DNA from: Gliomastix tumulicola
Lineage: Eukaryota; Ascomycota; Sordariomycetes; Hypocreales; Bionectriaceae
Direction of reading: 5' to 3'
DNA: 64,000 bases
Assembly: GCA_001599755.1 (NCBI GenBank)
Contig: BCHX01000003.1
Span: forward strand, 2,763,289 to 2,827,288
Shown here: one piece after another, positions 46,090-56,688 of the stretch
How the letters are laid out: every line of letters starts with the position of its first letter
Numbering within the stretch: position 1 is the stretch's first letter
Position numbers and translations under genes: made by a program
The notes under the pieces: model-generated
The model's input: the letters and a program-made list of their open reading frames with translations, nothing else
What the model was told of the DNA's origin: nothing
Database searches by the model: none

Positions 46090-47280
46090 GGTGACAAGCC
46101 AAAAGAGTAGAAGCTGCGATATCCAATCACCGAGTCCTGAGCTGCCTTGCGGACTTCACATATATAGAGCACTTCTCGAGCACCTGAGAGCCCACGCCTC
46201 TTTCAGTTTCGACCGTCCATGAGCAGTGAGTCGCAAGCGATGGTCGGAAAATTGGAAAAGAGGGTGGTGATGGTCATGTGGGAAAGATGGAAGTCGCGAG
46301 GCAGAGTCCCAGCCCACTTCCTTCCATGGGAGCTTTGACCCACATCCAGCACATCTCACATTGCGCATATTATCGATAAATGCAATTTCCCAACCACCTG
46401 CCAATGATCAGGAGGAAGGCGCCCTTGATCTTTCCACGTTTTTCCACGTTGGCAGGTGATAAACCCAATCTTCCATCATTCACAACCCAGAATCTAGAAT
46501 GTCTCCTTCATTTTTGCCCAGATGGCCATCCACAGATGCCGACTTTCCCAAGGGCCGAAGCCTGCCGCAGACGTACGTCTCGTCGCTGACTTCAGCACCG
46601 CTATCTCATCGGCCTCTTGGCGATGGTCCGTTCATATGTTACACGAGAAGCCCAACCTCTGGCTCCAGTGCCCAGAAACACTCACCGCTGATTGGCATGG
46701 CCATGTAGGTGCCGCTGTCGAGCATCACAACGTCGATAGTCCGTCGACGAGCGCGACACAATGATGTGGATGAGCCTACCCTCACAATGTCGAGTGCCCG
46801 AGAAAGGCCCTTAGGCATATTCCGTCACGTCATCGGACGCCCTTGGCTACGCTGGCAATAGCAGCATCGTCAATGGCTACCACCGAGATGCGTGTATTGC
46901 CCTACTCGAACTTGGCCCTGTGTCAGCAGCCTACTTTGAGTCCCGACTTTCTCCAGGGCTAGCCCTTGGCTATTCTACTCACAGCTCATGTCAAAGAAAC
47001 CGGGGCTTTTCGAATCACAGCTCTACGTCATACGAGCCAAAGATGCTTTTGAGGGAAACTATTCAACGTTCGATTTCAATACGTGATTCAGATATCATAT
47101 GGGTATTCTGACGTGCCTTATCCTGAAAAGAAGCAAATCCATAAAGAAGGGGATCGGGGCCACAAGACTGGCGGTCCTAGCCGCAGATCGTGTACGCTCC
47201 TCCAGCCGTGGAGGCCCCGTAAACAAATTGATGTTGCTCGAAGAAGGGAGCTGCACAAAGAACATGGCCTTATGGACCCC
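46090..47280. other. Intergenic region upstream of LST8
   Basis: This 1.2 kb stretch contains the LST8 promoter and the 3' flank of the small minus-strand gene. Only short, motif-free open frames are present. Confidence 0.45.
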
Positions 47281-47571
47281 TCATTGTTGACTAGTGTTGC
47301 CACCTGACGAACCCGCTGAATAGCTGCTTGAGTTGCTTGGCTGCGATGGCTCTGGAGTCCATCCTGGCGGCACCATTCTGACCATGGTGTTCTGGCAATA
47401 GTCGCACCTGTGCACCCTACAAGTTGGCAGACTCAGCTCCTTGTCCATGAATTCAGTCCCTGTGTTCAGAACATGGAGAGCATACCTTCTAATGGAGTCG
47501 AAACTGCACATGTTGCAAGTCACTGGGACAAGACCCTGACCTACACCTGGGGCATAGTGGGACGAGGACAT
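47281..47571 (-). CDS. Candidate small protein with two C-x2-C pairs
   Basis: I do not recognise this gene. The model is exons 47571-47486 and 47416-47281, giving 73 residues. The 69-nt intron has a GTATGC donor, CTGAAC-like branch and TTGTAG acceptor. Because it is a multiple of three with no stop, an unspliced 96-residue form also stays open. Spliced, two cysteine pairs come close together: CNMC at about 19-22 and CDYC some 11 residues later, with basic residues between. This looks like a small zinc ribbon or knuckle. The C-terminal third is Pro/Ser/Gly/Gln-rich and disordered. A TATAAAA element lies about 130 nt upstream on the same strand. No signal peptide. It could be a spurious frame; the splice sites, cysteine spacing and TATA box together favour a real gene. 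Confidence 0.45.
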   Translation of the reverse strand: MSSSHYAPGVGQGLVPVTCNMCSFDSIRRYALHVLNTGTEFMDKELSLPTCRVHRCDYCQNTMVRMVPPGWTPEPSQPSNSSSYSAGSSGGNTSQQ

Positions 47572-47697
47572 CGTATGCTGACGAAGTCTCGCAGATCGAG
47601 TCGTATGGTTGAGAACAAGGCTCTATTCGGGGCTTGAATGGACAGAAGGTCCTTGCTTGAGAGGGGGCAAGGGAAGAAAGGCTGCCAGATGGCGAGC

Positions 47698-47704
47698 TTT
47701 TATA
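47698..47704 (-). promoter_or_regulatory. TATA-like element upstream of the small cysteine-pair gene
   Basis: TATAAAA on the minus strand, about 127 nt before the ATG at 47571. Confidence 0.45.
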
Positions 47705-50136
47705 CTGTTTCTCTCCCTACCTGATCACGCCCTTGAGCCTTGCCTGCGCTGGAATCGAAGTGCGGCTAGCGCAGTAGCTCTGACCCGAGGGACGGTCTGA
47801 TCGCAGCCCGCCGACGACCAGTCCATCTTCTCCAGATGCCCGACCTCACCGCTTCCATGGCTAGTCTGGGCATGGCCTGTCAGCTCGCTCATCGACTGCA
47901 GATACTGGAGGTCGGGTGATGTTGGACGAGGATGGTGAGGGGTCTCTTTGACCTGACATATCATATTGTGGCCAAGGCAACCACGAGGCGCCATTTTAGC
48001 ACGGATCCGCCGCTTTCATGATAGCACCGAAGATCCATCATGAGAAGGATATCACGGTATTGATCGTCAACAGCAAATCACTGTCCGTCTAAGCCAAGCT
48101 GGTCGTGATATGGGCATCGTGTGCCAACGTGGACCAATATACGGAGAAACCCTACCAACATCTACGCCCCTCCCCCCTACTCAGATGCATAGAACGAACC
48201 TTGGCCTCTTCTATCCTTAGTGCCATGCTGATGTTCCGTGTTACCGTTTAGGCGAGATGGCCAGAACGCGAGCTTCCAAGAGCGCAGCCATCCCGACACC
48301 TTTCGGCATGGCAAAGGGACCAACAAGCCTGCATGCATCCGGCCCGACATCTATCAACCGTCAAACAGATGCGGGACATACCTCCATCTCCGTTACTTTC
48401 TCCGAATCCGGGGCCCGTCTATCGCGAGCATCATGCAAGTTCATTCGCCCAACCCTTGGACCCCAGACCCGGTCAAATTCGCCCGCATGGATGTAGATTA
48501 CATATCATACAGATGCGTTGCGGCCTCGTGCTGCCCTGCATATCTGACTAACATTGATCAAAACAGAAGAGGGGTCGTGGTGTGATCGATCAGCGGCATG
48601 CTTGTGGATGGGTGTGAGCGTACGCTCGGGAGGCCCAGAACACTTGTCTATTGAGGATGAACATGCAAGGTGTCTGCAGAGCAACGTCATTGACTTCGTT
48701 CGCATGGCAATCAAAAGAAGGCAAACAACAACCCTAAGCAGGCAACTCGCAATATCTATTCCTCACAGTCCTGCCGCGGCCGGTCCCAATGCTGTGGGTG
48801 TGTACAACGCACTCCTGCAACTAAAAACAAAACATCCCTGTCTGGCGACGCACTGAGGACCGATGTGCGGCTTGGGGGACCACACCGGGCAAGCCAGCCG
48901 CATGAATAGCGCGGCACGTCTGCTCCTCCGGTCATGTTAATGTTGGGCAACACATATTTTCTTGCTATCGACCTTACCCCAAAAGCCCAACGAACCCGAG
49001 ATATGATCCTACTTTTCAGGACTCGTGACCATATCCTTCATTTATGTTTAGACATCATATCATATATCATTCCATCCTTGATCCCTTTACAGCCCCTTCT
49101 TCCTCTGCCTCACCCCCGCCCCTTTGCCTTCCCCTCCTTGTGTAACACCCCCCCTATCCCACCCGGTGAGGTTCTGCCCCACGACCTCAGCTGCCGTGCC
49201 AGAATTAGTCCTCTCTGCTGCGATCCCACCTCCCTGCTGCCTCTTGACCGGTCGACTCGAGCAACCGAGCCTGACCCCGAGGAGACCTAGCACACTGCAT
49301 ACCAGCTGATAGTAGGGATCTAGACGAGGCCTCCTCTTGAAAATTCGAGTGACTCATTCCCGTCTGCACGTTCGTCATACCCAGCCCCAAGTCATTGGAC
49401 GCATCTCGCTTCCCCTCCCCCAAAGTCCAGGCGTCCCCCGCCGCAATACCAAGCCGAAGTAGCCGCCGCACGGTGCTTCCGTTCATTACAAAGTGATGTG
49501 GTCTTATTGTGACGTACAACCTCGATGAGAGTCACTCTCAGACACACAAGGGTAGCGAGCAATCACGCTCTTGGTGCTTCCTGCCTATGCCACGACCTCG
49601 TGATTCCGCAGTTACTGTTTTCAGAGACGGGATATGGCGCGCAAGGTAATTACGGCCCTACTTGCTTGGCCCCAACACATTGAGTTGCTCTCTTCTGTCA
49701 CGAGCAAGGAAACCGTTTCAGAGACACTGCTTAATTCATCTACCAAAGGCCGTCCTCATGGCATGCGCCAACCTTCAGAGTGAAAGGAAACAAAGAAATA
49801 AGGAGCGGCAAATACCTCTCCTACCCGGACTGTGCAGATTGTACCATCATCGCCTTTCCTCCTCGCGTAGTACATTTGAGGTCCTGTTCCCTACCAAGTA
49901 TTCGCAGACTTCTGTTTGGGATATTCTGTCAGGCGTAGTAGAACAAAGAATGAAAAGAGGAGAGTTCATGTCCATGCCTGAAAAGCAATCGAGTTTACCG
50001 TATTCCATTAACACCATTCGACCCTCAACCAGATAAAATGCAAACAATTCCTCGTGCGTCAGCGGACTGTCGTTGTATTTAGCGAATGATGGACGCAAAA
50101 CGTAGCAGTGCCCTGAGAGAAAGGGGCCGATATCCC
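47705..50136. other. 2.4-kb intergenic region
   Basis: No gene is supported. A 79-codon plus-strand frame from ATG 48257 and a minus-strand frame at 50134-49847 were considered; the latter probably lies in the 3' UTR of the FHA gene. The stretch at 49080-49160 is C-rich. Confidence 0.45.
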
Positions 50137-52337
50137 TCACAGTGCCGGAGCAGTGGCGATCAAGGCTGACATGACTGCAACCCCGCCCAGTGCCACGTAT
50201 CCGAAAACCTCCGCTGCTTTCTTGAGGCGCTTTGCTGGCCTAGCATGAGCCTGGCAGGACGCAAGAGAGTGTCGAGGAGGAAGGATGAACTCGGGAGCAT
50301 CAGTTGGAACAACGATCGAATCAGATAGCTTCAGCTCAGGGGTCTTCTTCCTCTTTGACGCAAGCAACGACTGCTCCTTCTCCGGTTCCGCATCAGATAT
50401 CTCATCAATGCTCCGTTTCATGGGAGAAGGCTCCGGCTTTGGGGTCGTGATGGGTGCGACTTCGCTGCTCTCAACCATGCTGCTCTCAACCATACTGCTT
50501 TCGGCCTTGTCTTTCTGAATTGAGATCAAATGCTCCTCTTCAGGTGTTGACTGCGATATCTCATCCAGAGTCCTCTTAGGAGCATGTTGGGTGCGAGGGG
50601 TGATGGCTTTGTGAGAAGCCTCACAAACCTCTTGCAATGTGTTCACCTGGGATACATCATCTTGCCCAGCAGCTTCGATCCCAGCACTAGGTTGCAGCGG
50701 AGCATGGATTCGCTTCTTGCTCTGCTCGTAACTGAATGCAGATGTGTCATCGTAGTCTGGTCCAGGTACGGGGACAGCCGTTGGAAACCCATACGGCTGC
50801 GGGTAATTCAGGAAACCCAAAGAAGCTTCGGCGAGCTGGTTGTCGGATCGGACAGCATGATATTGGCTGACGGGTGGGACGAGGGAAAATTGATAGCTTG
50901 GGTAGCCCGTTGGGTTGTCCATTCGTCCCGGGTTGTCGGCTCGCTCATAGAAGTCACTCATGGCTTCCCTCCCAACTCCAAGAGCACTGGAGACCGGTGG
51001 AAGGATATCGCACGGTGGGTTCGTTCGGATCGGAGGAAGCACATCTGGATCGAATCCGTTTTGGCCCGCCTGATGCATCTCAGCGTGGAAAGGGCCCTTG
51101 AAATCTTCAACTAGGTATAACGTCAGACTCATACCAACGGACGGAAGAGGGGTGAGAGTCTTCTTACCCTGCGCTTTGTTGTCCGATTCCTCGTCAACGG
51201 CAAGAGTTGGCTCATCAGGGTAGAGGTCGTGCTGAGCCGAAGCAGCATCTGAGACTTCACTGTCCTCGTACGGGACATCTCGAACACTTTCGTCGTCATC
51301 CCAGCGATTATCGTCATCCGAGTACTCGCGGTCATCATCCATGTCTGGAATTTCGGCTCCGGCTCCGTCTTCGACTTCATCCTGCATCGCAGGCACAGGC
51401 TCACTGTTTGGCAGTGTCAAATCAAGGTAGCGGCCCTGCGTGCTGGCAGTATGAGGAGGCGTATCAGCTCCCCTTCGAATTTGCTTGTGATACGATGGAC
51501 TGATCGCAGGGGATTCATTATCCGAAGTGAGGTCGATCGGCGCAGGCCGAATGCCGTGCTCCTTTAGAACTCTGTGCGGATATTCCATCTCTAGACTGCT
51601 CTCGATGTCCTCGTCGCTGCTGATCTCTATCTCGGACTCGTCAGGTACCTGGTAGGTCCCCGCTGTGAGACGTGGACTACCAATAAATATTAGCCAATGC
51701 TCAATACATGCACGAGATACGACAGGGAGCGTACGCTTCGGTACCAAACGTCAGGTCGGTGTCGACTTCGAAGGCGTGGTATTGGGCAACACCGCGGTCC
51801 ACGGTCGTCCCAAAGGTGAGAATATCGCCCGCCCGTACGTGACGACGCTCCTTCTTCCCGAGCTTCTCTTTGTTCACGTAGGTTCCGTGAAGAGAACCCG
51901 CGTCTTTGATGGTGACCCTCTGTGAGCAGAAGATTAGCGAACGGGGAATCTTTAATATTTTAGTAGGCAGGAGGAGGTCAGTTATATACTTACTTGTCTA
52001 TCAGCATCCAGGATGAGGACAGCATGTTCACGGGACATCACGGGACAGTCGAAGAAGAAATTGTTGGGAGCCGATTCCAGTTCTGCCTTCCGGCGACTAG
52101 TCCGACCGATCCTAACTGTAGGATTGGCGCGCGTGAGAACGACTCTCCGCTCTATGAGACTGGCGGCGGTGGCATCGTTGTGTTTATTTGTTTCGAACGC
52201 ATCTCTGAGGATCACCAAGACTAGATAGAAATCGACACCGGTCAACAACACGAGGTGGCGCGGCGGCGTGGCGGGGACTATGGTTATCGCCGTGAATCTG
52301 TGAACGTACCTTCGTCTTGATGCTTCGGCCGATCCAT
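50137..52337 (-). CDS. FHA-domain protein with C-terminal membrane anchor
   Basis: Exons on the minus strand: 52337-52310, 52220-51994, 51919-51735, 51676-51168 and 51110-50137, giving 640 residues. An N-terminal forkhead-associated domain (about 25-145) binds phosphothreonine peptides; its signature residues are present as IGR (47-49), SREH (72-75) and HGTYVN (96-101). The rest is long, acidic and disordered. It contains SUMO-interaction-like motifs IEISSDED (163-170) and IDLTSDNE (194-201), an ESSMV tandem duplication and a repeated KR-S/T-x-DEIS motif. The last 25 residues are a hydrophobic helix after a basic KRLKKAAEV segment, with almost nothing beyond, so the protein is probably tail-anchored in the ER or nuclear envelope. 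SLMAP/Far9-type STRIPAK subunits share an N-terminal FHA domain and a tail anchor, but I see no long coiled coil. Exact orthology is unresolved. Confidence 0.88.
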
Positions 52338-54454
52338 GGCGGTCAAACTGTTTGTATCGGCATCAAACAGAGGATGGAAACAGTAGGTAGATACCCGCGT
52401 TAGCGAGGGCGACGACAAATGAGAAGGCCAGGTGCAGGCCGACGAGAAGATAAGACACCCGCCGTGAATCAGGTAGAAGCGAGTGACGGCGCTCACGGAA
52501 GGCGGGAGGTGGCGTTGAAGAGGACCAGTTTGGGCGAAGGCTGGAGTGGCAGGAAAATTGGGAGGGCGGGATTTAAGAAGAAAACAGAGGTAGGAGAGAG
52601 AAACTATGCTTTGGTTTGGGATGAGGAAATGGTGAGGTGAGGTGAGGCAATGCAGGCAGGAAGTTGAGGGAAGCCACTTCCTGATCAGGCAGAAAGGGTC
52701 AAGAAAAGCGGGTCCTCTGGTGATAATGCCCCTCACTTGCTTATCAGAGGGTACTTAGAGGTTGCGCTAGACACCCCTACTCCCTAAGGTACTAACTAGT
52801 AACAGCCTACCCCAGATCCGCCCCTGCCAGTGTGCATTGAGAGGGCCTCATGCCATGCCACGAGGACAGCTTCAATGTGCGTTTTCAGAACTCAATAACA
52901 CTAATTTGCCATCTTGATTGAGTTTTCTTTGCCATGGATTCACAGACGCCATCAGGGTCTGGCCCCCAGCCTGCTCAGCCAAGAAAAAAGGACGCATAAG
53001 GCAGAGAGGAAGTACCTCGAGATACGGAAGGCCTGGCATCGATCACCGAGACAAGTGGGGGCCTGTCGCTATCCGAGCGTCGCAGCTGCAGAGGCGGCAC
53101 AAAGATGCACAAGCTTCGCAGGGCAGGTGGGCGCTAAACCTCAGCCAGCCCGAGCCAGCCATTATCCAGACAGGTTCTAGACGATGACGGCCAACAAAAT
53201 GAGCGTTGATCACGGCAAAGCTGGAAGAGAAAATCCATGGGGTGACGCTCATGCAGAATCGTCTCGTTGGTTTCACGTCCATTTTCCTACCACTGCTTGT
53301 GTTCCTTGCATCGGCTGTGCTGCCTGTGCACCGATGCGAACCACGTACTCGGCCGTACGCACTAATGGCGGGGTACCATTTCACACCATGGCGCATGATA
53401 AGTCAGACGAGCCGATAACGAGTCACATTCGACAGGCGGCGGACTTATCTCTCACCCATCGACGTGTGTGCGGAACCAACAAACATCCAGAATCCAGGAG
53501 GAATGTCCATGTCTGCCTCTCACTCTGGCACCCGGGAAAAATGGGCCGGGCGTGAGATGAATGGCCAAGTTGAGTCACAAGGTCTCGGACAGGAGGGTCT
53601 GACAGTGGATGTGCTGGATGTGCTGGCGCGCCGAAGCAGCGAATCGTAGACGAGGACGGCAGGTTCCAGCAGGTGCTGTTAGAAATAGATTCACATCGCT
53701 GCGCCCGACGGCTTAGAGGGGTGGTGGTGGTGGTGGTGGTGGTAGTGGTCTTGCTTTGCCGAAGAGTGCGTGGGCACATCTGCTCATCGTATTCGTCTGA
53801 CTGACCCCCGATTTGCTGCTGAGCCGTCGCCTCGGGGTCTCGACTCGGAACTGGAGAGAGCTGCGATCCACCAGAGCTACAAGTGAGGCGTCCGTGCGTG
53901 CTTAGCAAAAGGCCGGGCAGGTTGCAGGTTGTCGCAGCATGACGCCAGCGTGCTCGATGTAAGGCAAGACAGCGTGCGTATTCGTGCTGGCGTGCGCTCT
54001 GGTCGAGCCTCAGGCCAGCAACCTATCGAAGGCGGTTTTACAGCCGTGTAGAGTATTCTCCTCACATCTATTCCCTTACTCATCCGTTCTCGTCTAGATC
54101 CGACCTAGTCAGCTGAGAGTTCACGTGCTGTGGCGTGTTGTGACCTTGTTCATGACGTAGCCGAGGCGAAGCTTTGTGCTTTTCTTACCCTATATCTAAG
54201 CGCCACCATCCACCATCTCGCTTAGAACATCAGCTCACAGCTTCAGCTGAGTCGCATCGTTTTGCCACCTTTGAGTTTCACCTTCCATTCGAGACGAAAG
54301 ATTGATATATATACTATTCCAGACTTCGTGCTGTCTTTGCTCACGCAACCGTACCGAGGCAAGCATCTCGTCTTTTTTCTTTTTTGATACCCCATCTGGG
54401 TCTAGACGTCATCACCACAAGTAAAGCCACCTGCTAGCTCGGGCAGTAAAAATC
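52338..54454. promoter_or_regulatory. Divergent region, FHA gene / IFRD gene
   Basis: This 2.1 kb region has no supported gene. It contains a GGT trinucleotide repeat (53720-53743). The IFRD-gene leader (about 54180-54450) has an AT-rich ATATATA stretch near 54304-54314. Confidence 0.45.
53720..53743 (+). repeat. (GGT)n microsatellite
   Basis: Eight GGT units in non-coding sequence; they make a false Thr-rich frame on the minus strand. Confidence 0.9.
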
Positions 54455-55771
54455 ATGAGCCATCTCCAGGCACGAGTCAAGGCTCTCAAGAGCGAGGGCA
54501 AGACCATCTCCCGCAAAGCCCGCAAGTCGGGACGCGCATCCGGCACTGCGTCCCCCGGCGGCTCCGATATCCTGCATAAGGTCTTCCAGCACGACGACTA
54601 CCGCTCTGGGTCCGAGGCCACTCCGCCCGAAACGCCCCCTGCCGCCTACGACAGCGACTCGGAGGACATCGGCCCGTCGTACCCAGCCGTTGCGGCTGCT
54701 CTGGAGGAGGCGTCCGAGGGCCCCTTTGATGCGAAGAAGCTTGTCGAGGAGCTGGGGGACCGGAAAAACAACCAGACGGACACCAGGGAGCTGCTGCTGA
54801 GTCACTATGTCAAGACCATCCGCAACCACTACGACCACGAGCTGGAGGGACTGGACGACCAGATCGAGGAGCTTCTGGGCGCTTTCCTCCGCGGCGCGAA
54901 CAGAGGGTCGACGTCCCGCGAACGATCACTCAGTCTCGAGGCGTACTACCTCACGGCTAGCATCGCTGACGTCTCAAAGCCGGAGTCGACAATCAATCTC
55001 CTCAAGCACATCATCACCGACGACGATGACGAGGAGTGCCAGATCCAGGCCATGTACGCGCTGTGCCTCACAGTTGTCTACTACAGTGCGAACAAGGACG
55101 AGCTCAACGAGTACCTCGACTTCCTTATCGAGGTGATGCAGAGCAACGGCGATAGCATCAACGCCCTCGACAAGGACGGCGTCATGGTCGCCACCTTCCG
55201 CTGCTGGGCCTTTGCCGCCACGCAGGTGGACATATCGGCGCACGCTGACTACGCCATGGACGCCCTTGTCGACAAGCTCGACAGCACCGACGTCGAGGTC
55301 CAGACCACGGCCAGCGAGTGCATAGCCTACATCTTCGAGGCCTCGCGCGCCCACGAGGACGAAGAGGGTGAGCCCTTCCAGCTCCCCTACGATCCGCAGC
55401 GCATCTCCACCCGCATCGCCGGCCTGACTAAGGTTTCGGTGCGGTCCCGTTCCCGTGCCGATCGAAGGGACCTCCGCGAGAGCCTCCGCAGCGTCAGCAC
55501 ATCCCTGGACCGGGGTGTTGGGCCTTACTACTCGACCGCGACGAACCTGGAGACGGGAAAGGAGCTGGGGTACCGCTTCAAGCTCAAGAGGAGGGACGCT
55601 GTCGGCACACAATACCAGGCGTACATCGAGTCATGGCACCTCTTCCATAGGGTCAGTTTCCTACGGGCCCTTTTCAAGGGCGGCGTGGAGCGTCTCTACC
55701 AGTACGACAACCCAGTTGTCGCGGACTCTCTCGAGGGGCTAGACTGGTCTTTGGTGGTGAGGACATCATAG
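54455..55771 (+). CDS. Interferon-related developmental regulator (IFRD) family protein
   Basis: Single-exon gene of 438 residues. The N-terminal 75 residues are basic then acidic and disordered. Residues about 80-370 form the helical IFRD domain (armadillo-like): KKLVEELGDRKNNQTDTREL, YVKTIRNHYDHELEGLDDQI, LSLEAYYLTASIAD, TFRCWAFAATQVDISAHADY and ECIAYIFEASR. The C-terminal part (KLKRRDAVGTQYQAYIESWH, LRALFKGGVERLYQYDN) matches the IFRD_C region. Mammalian and yeast-relative members act in transcription or on idle ribosomes; the role in fungi is not established. The start is the first ATG in the frame, followed by MSHLQARVKALKSEGKTISRK, which fits the fungal family. The family call is firm. 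Confidence 0.92.
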   Translation: MSHLQARVKALKSEGKTISRKARKSGRASGTASPGGSDILHKVFQHDDYRSGSEATPPETPPAAYDSDSEDIGPSYPAVAAALEEASEGPFDAKKLVEELGDRKNNQTDTRELLLSHYVKTIRNHYDHELEGLDDQIEELLGAFLRGANRGSTSRERSLSLEAYYLTASIADVSKPESTINLLKHIITDDDDEECQIQAMYALCLTVVYYSANKDELNEYLDFLIEVMQSNGDSINALDKDGVMVATFRCWAFAATQVDISAHADYAMDALVDKLDSTDVEVQTTASECIAYIFEASRAHEDEEGEPFQLPYDPQRISTRIAGLTKVSVRSRSRADRRDLRESLRSVSTSLDRGVGPYYSTATNLETGKELGYRFKLKRRDAVGTQYQAYIESWHLFHRVSFLRALFKGGVERLYQYDNPVVADSLEGLDWSLVVRTS

Positions 55772-56688
55772 AACACGGAACATGAGCTCATAACGATTAG
55801 ACCTGTTCGGCGGAAGGATCTGTATTTCTCCCCTCATCAGGGGCCCAAAAGTTTGCTTGTTAGGGGGTTTTGCTTTCATGTTTGCACGACAGCGCTGGGC
55901 TTCAACATCTTCGACCAAGCCGCCTTTCCTTTACGTTGTTCCCGGGAGTCTGATATGTGCGGGCTGGCCCGTGTATAGATAGAGGATCCGCCACATACCC
56001 ATTGTGTCTTTGATTTATTAGGATATTGATATCACACTGCGATATGCAGGCTCAGATACTTAGCAATGCCATTCACTTCACCAAACACACTGTTAAACAT
56101 ATTCATGTGAACGATCTATGACCGCATAGTGCATAGTTGAAGACGGATGAAATGGAGCTCTTATTACTACATGGAGTTTGACTTCGAAAGTCGACTCAGT
56201 AATCGAGTACCGCATGAATTGGGCTGGTGCTATGAGAAGGATCAGCAAACAAGCAAGACCATCGGCTGTCTTTGCACGGGTCAAACACGCGCAGCTTCTC
56301 TTCACAAGCGCTCTCAGTGATATAACATCCGCATTCCGCGACCGCAAGTCTCGTCTCCTCGTAACTTCGAAATTACAGTAGATCACCACATCCTTCCGAG
56401 CCATAGTGACCGCTGCTATTGCTTCAGAGTATGGGGAAAAAACGTCTCTTTACACCGCGGGTATGCTTTGCTGTGCACGTCTACGCTATTTCTAACCATG
56501 ATTTGTTCTTGGAGACTTTATATAGCTTTCCTTCCCCTGCTCAGCCCCCTTGTCTACCTGTGTCTCCTCATAATTACCCTCTCTCAAGCAACTGAGGTAT
56601 CAAAGCCTCGAAGCTTGTATTCGCTATCTTCACGATACTCCCAGCTAAAGGTTCTAACAATAGCTACTTATTAAGGTCAAAAAAGGCC
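55772..56688. other. Intergenic region upstream of the MFS transporter
   Basis: It contains the 3' flank of the IFRD gene and the transporter promoter. A TATATAG element at 56519-56525 lies about 165 nt before the transporter ATG. A 103-codon minus-strand frame (56404-56093) has no motif and is not called. Confidence 0.45.

Noticed and set aside
48257..48496. 79-codon plus-strand frame starting MARTRASKSAAIP
   Set aside because: Good ATG but no motif, no introns and no clear promoter; lies among many similar short frames.
50596..51114. Plus-strand frame inside the FHA gene
   Set aside because: Antisense shadow of exons of the FHA protein.
56093..56404. 103-codon minus-strand frame MARKDVVIYCNFEV
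   Set aside because: No domain, AT/GC mixed codon use, and position between two plus-strand genes without promoter signals.
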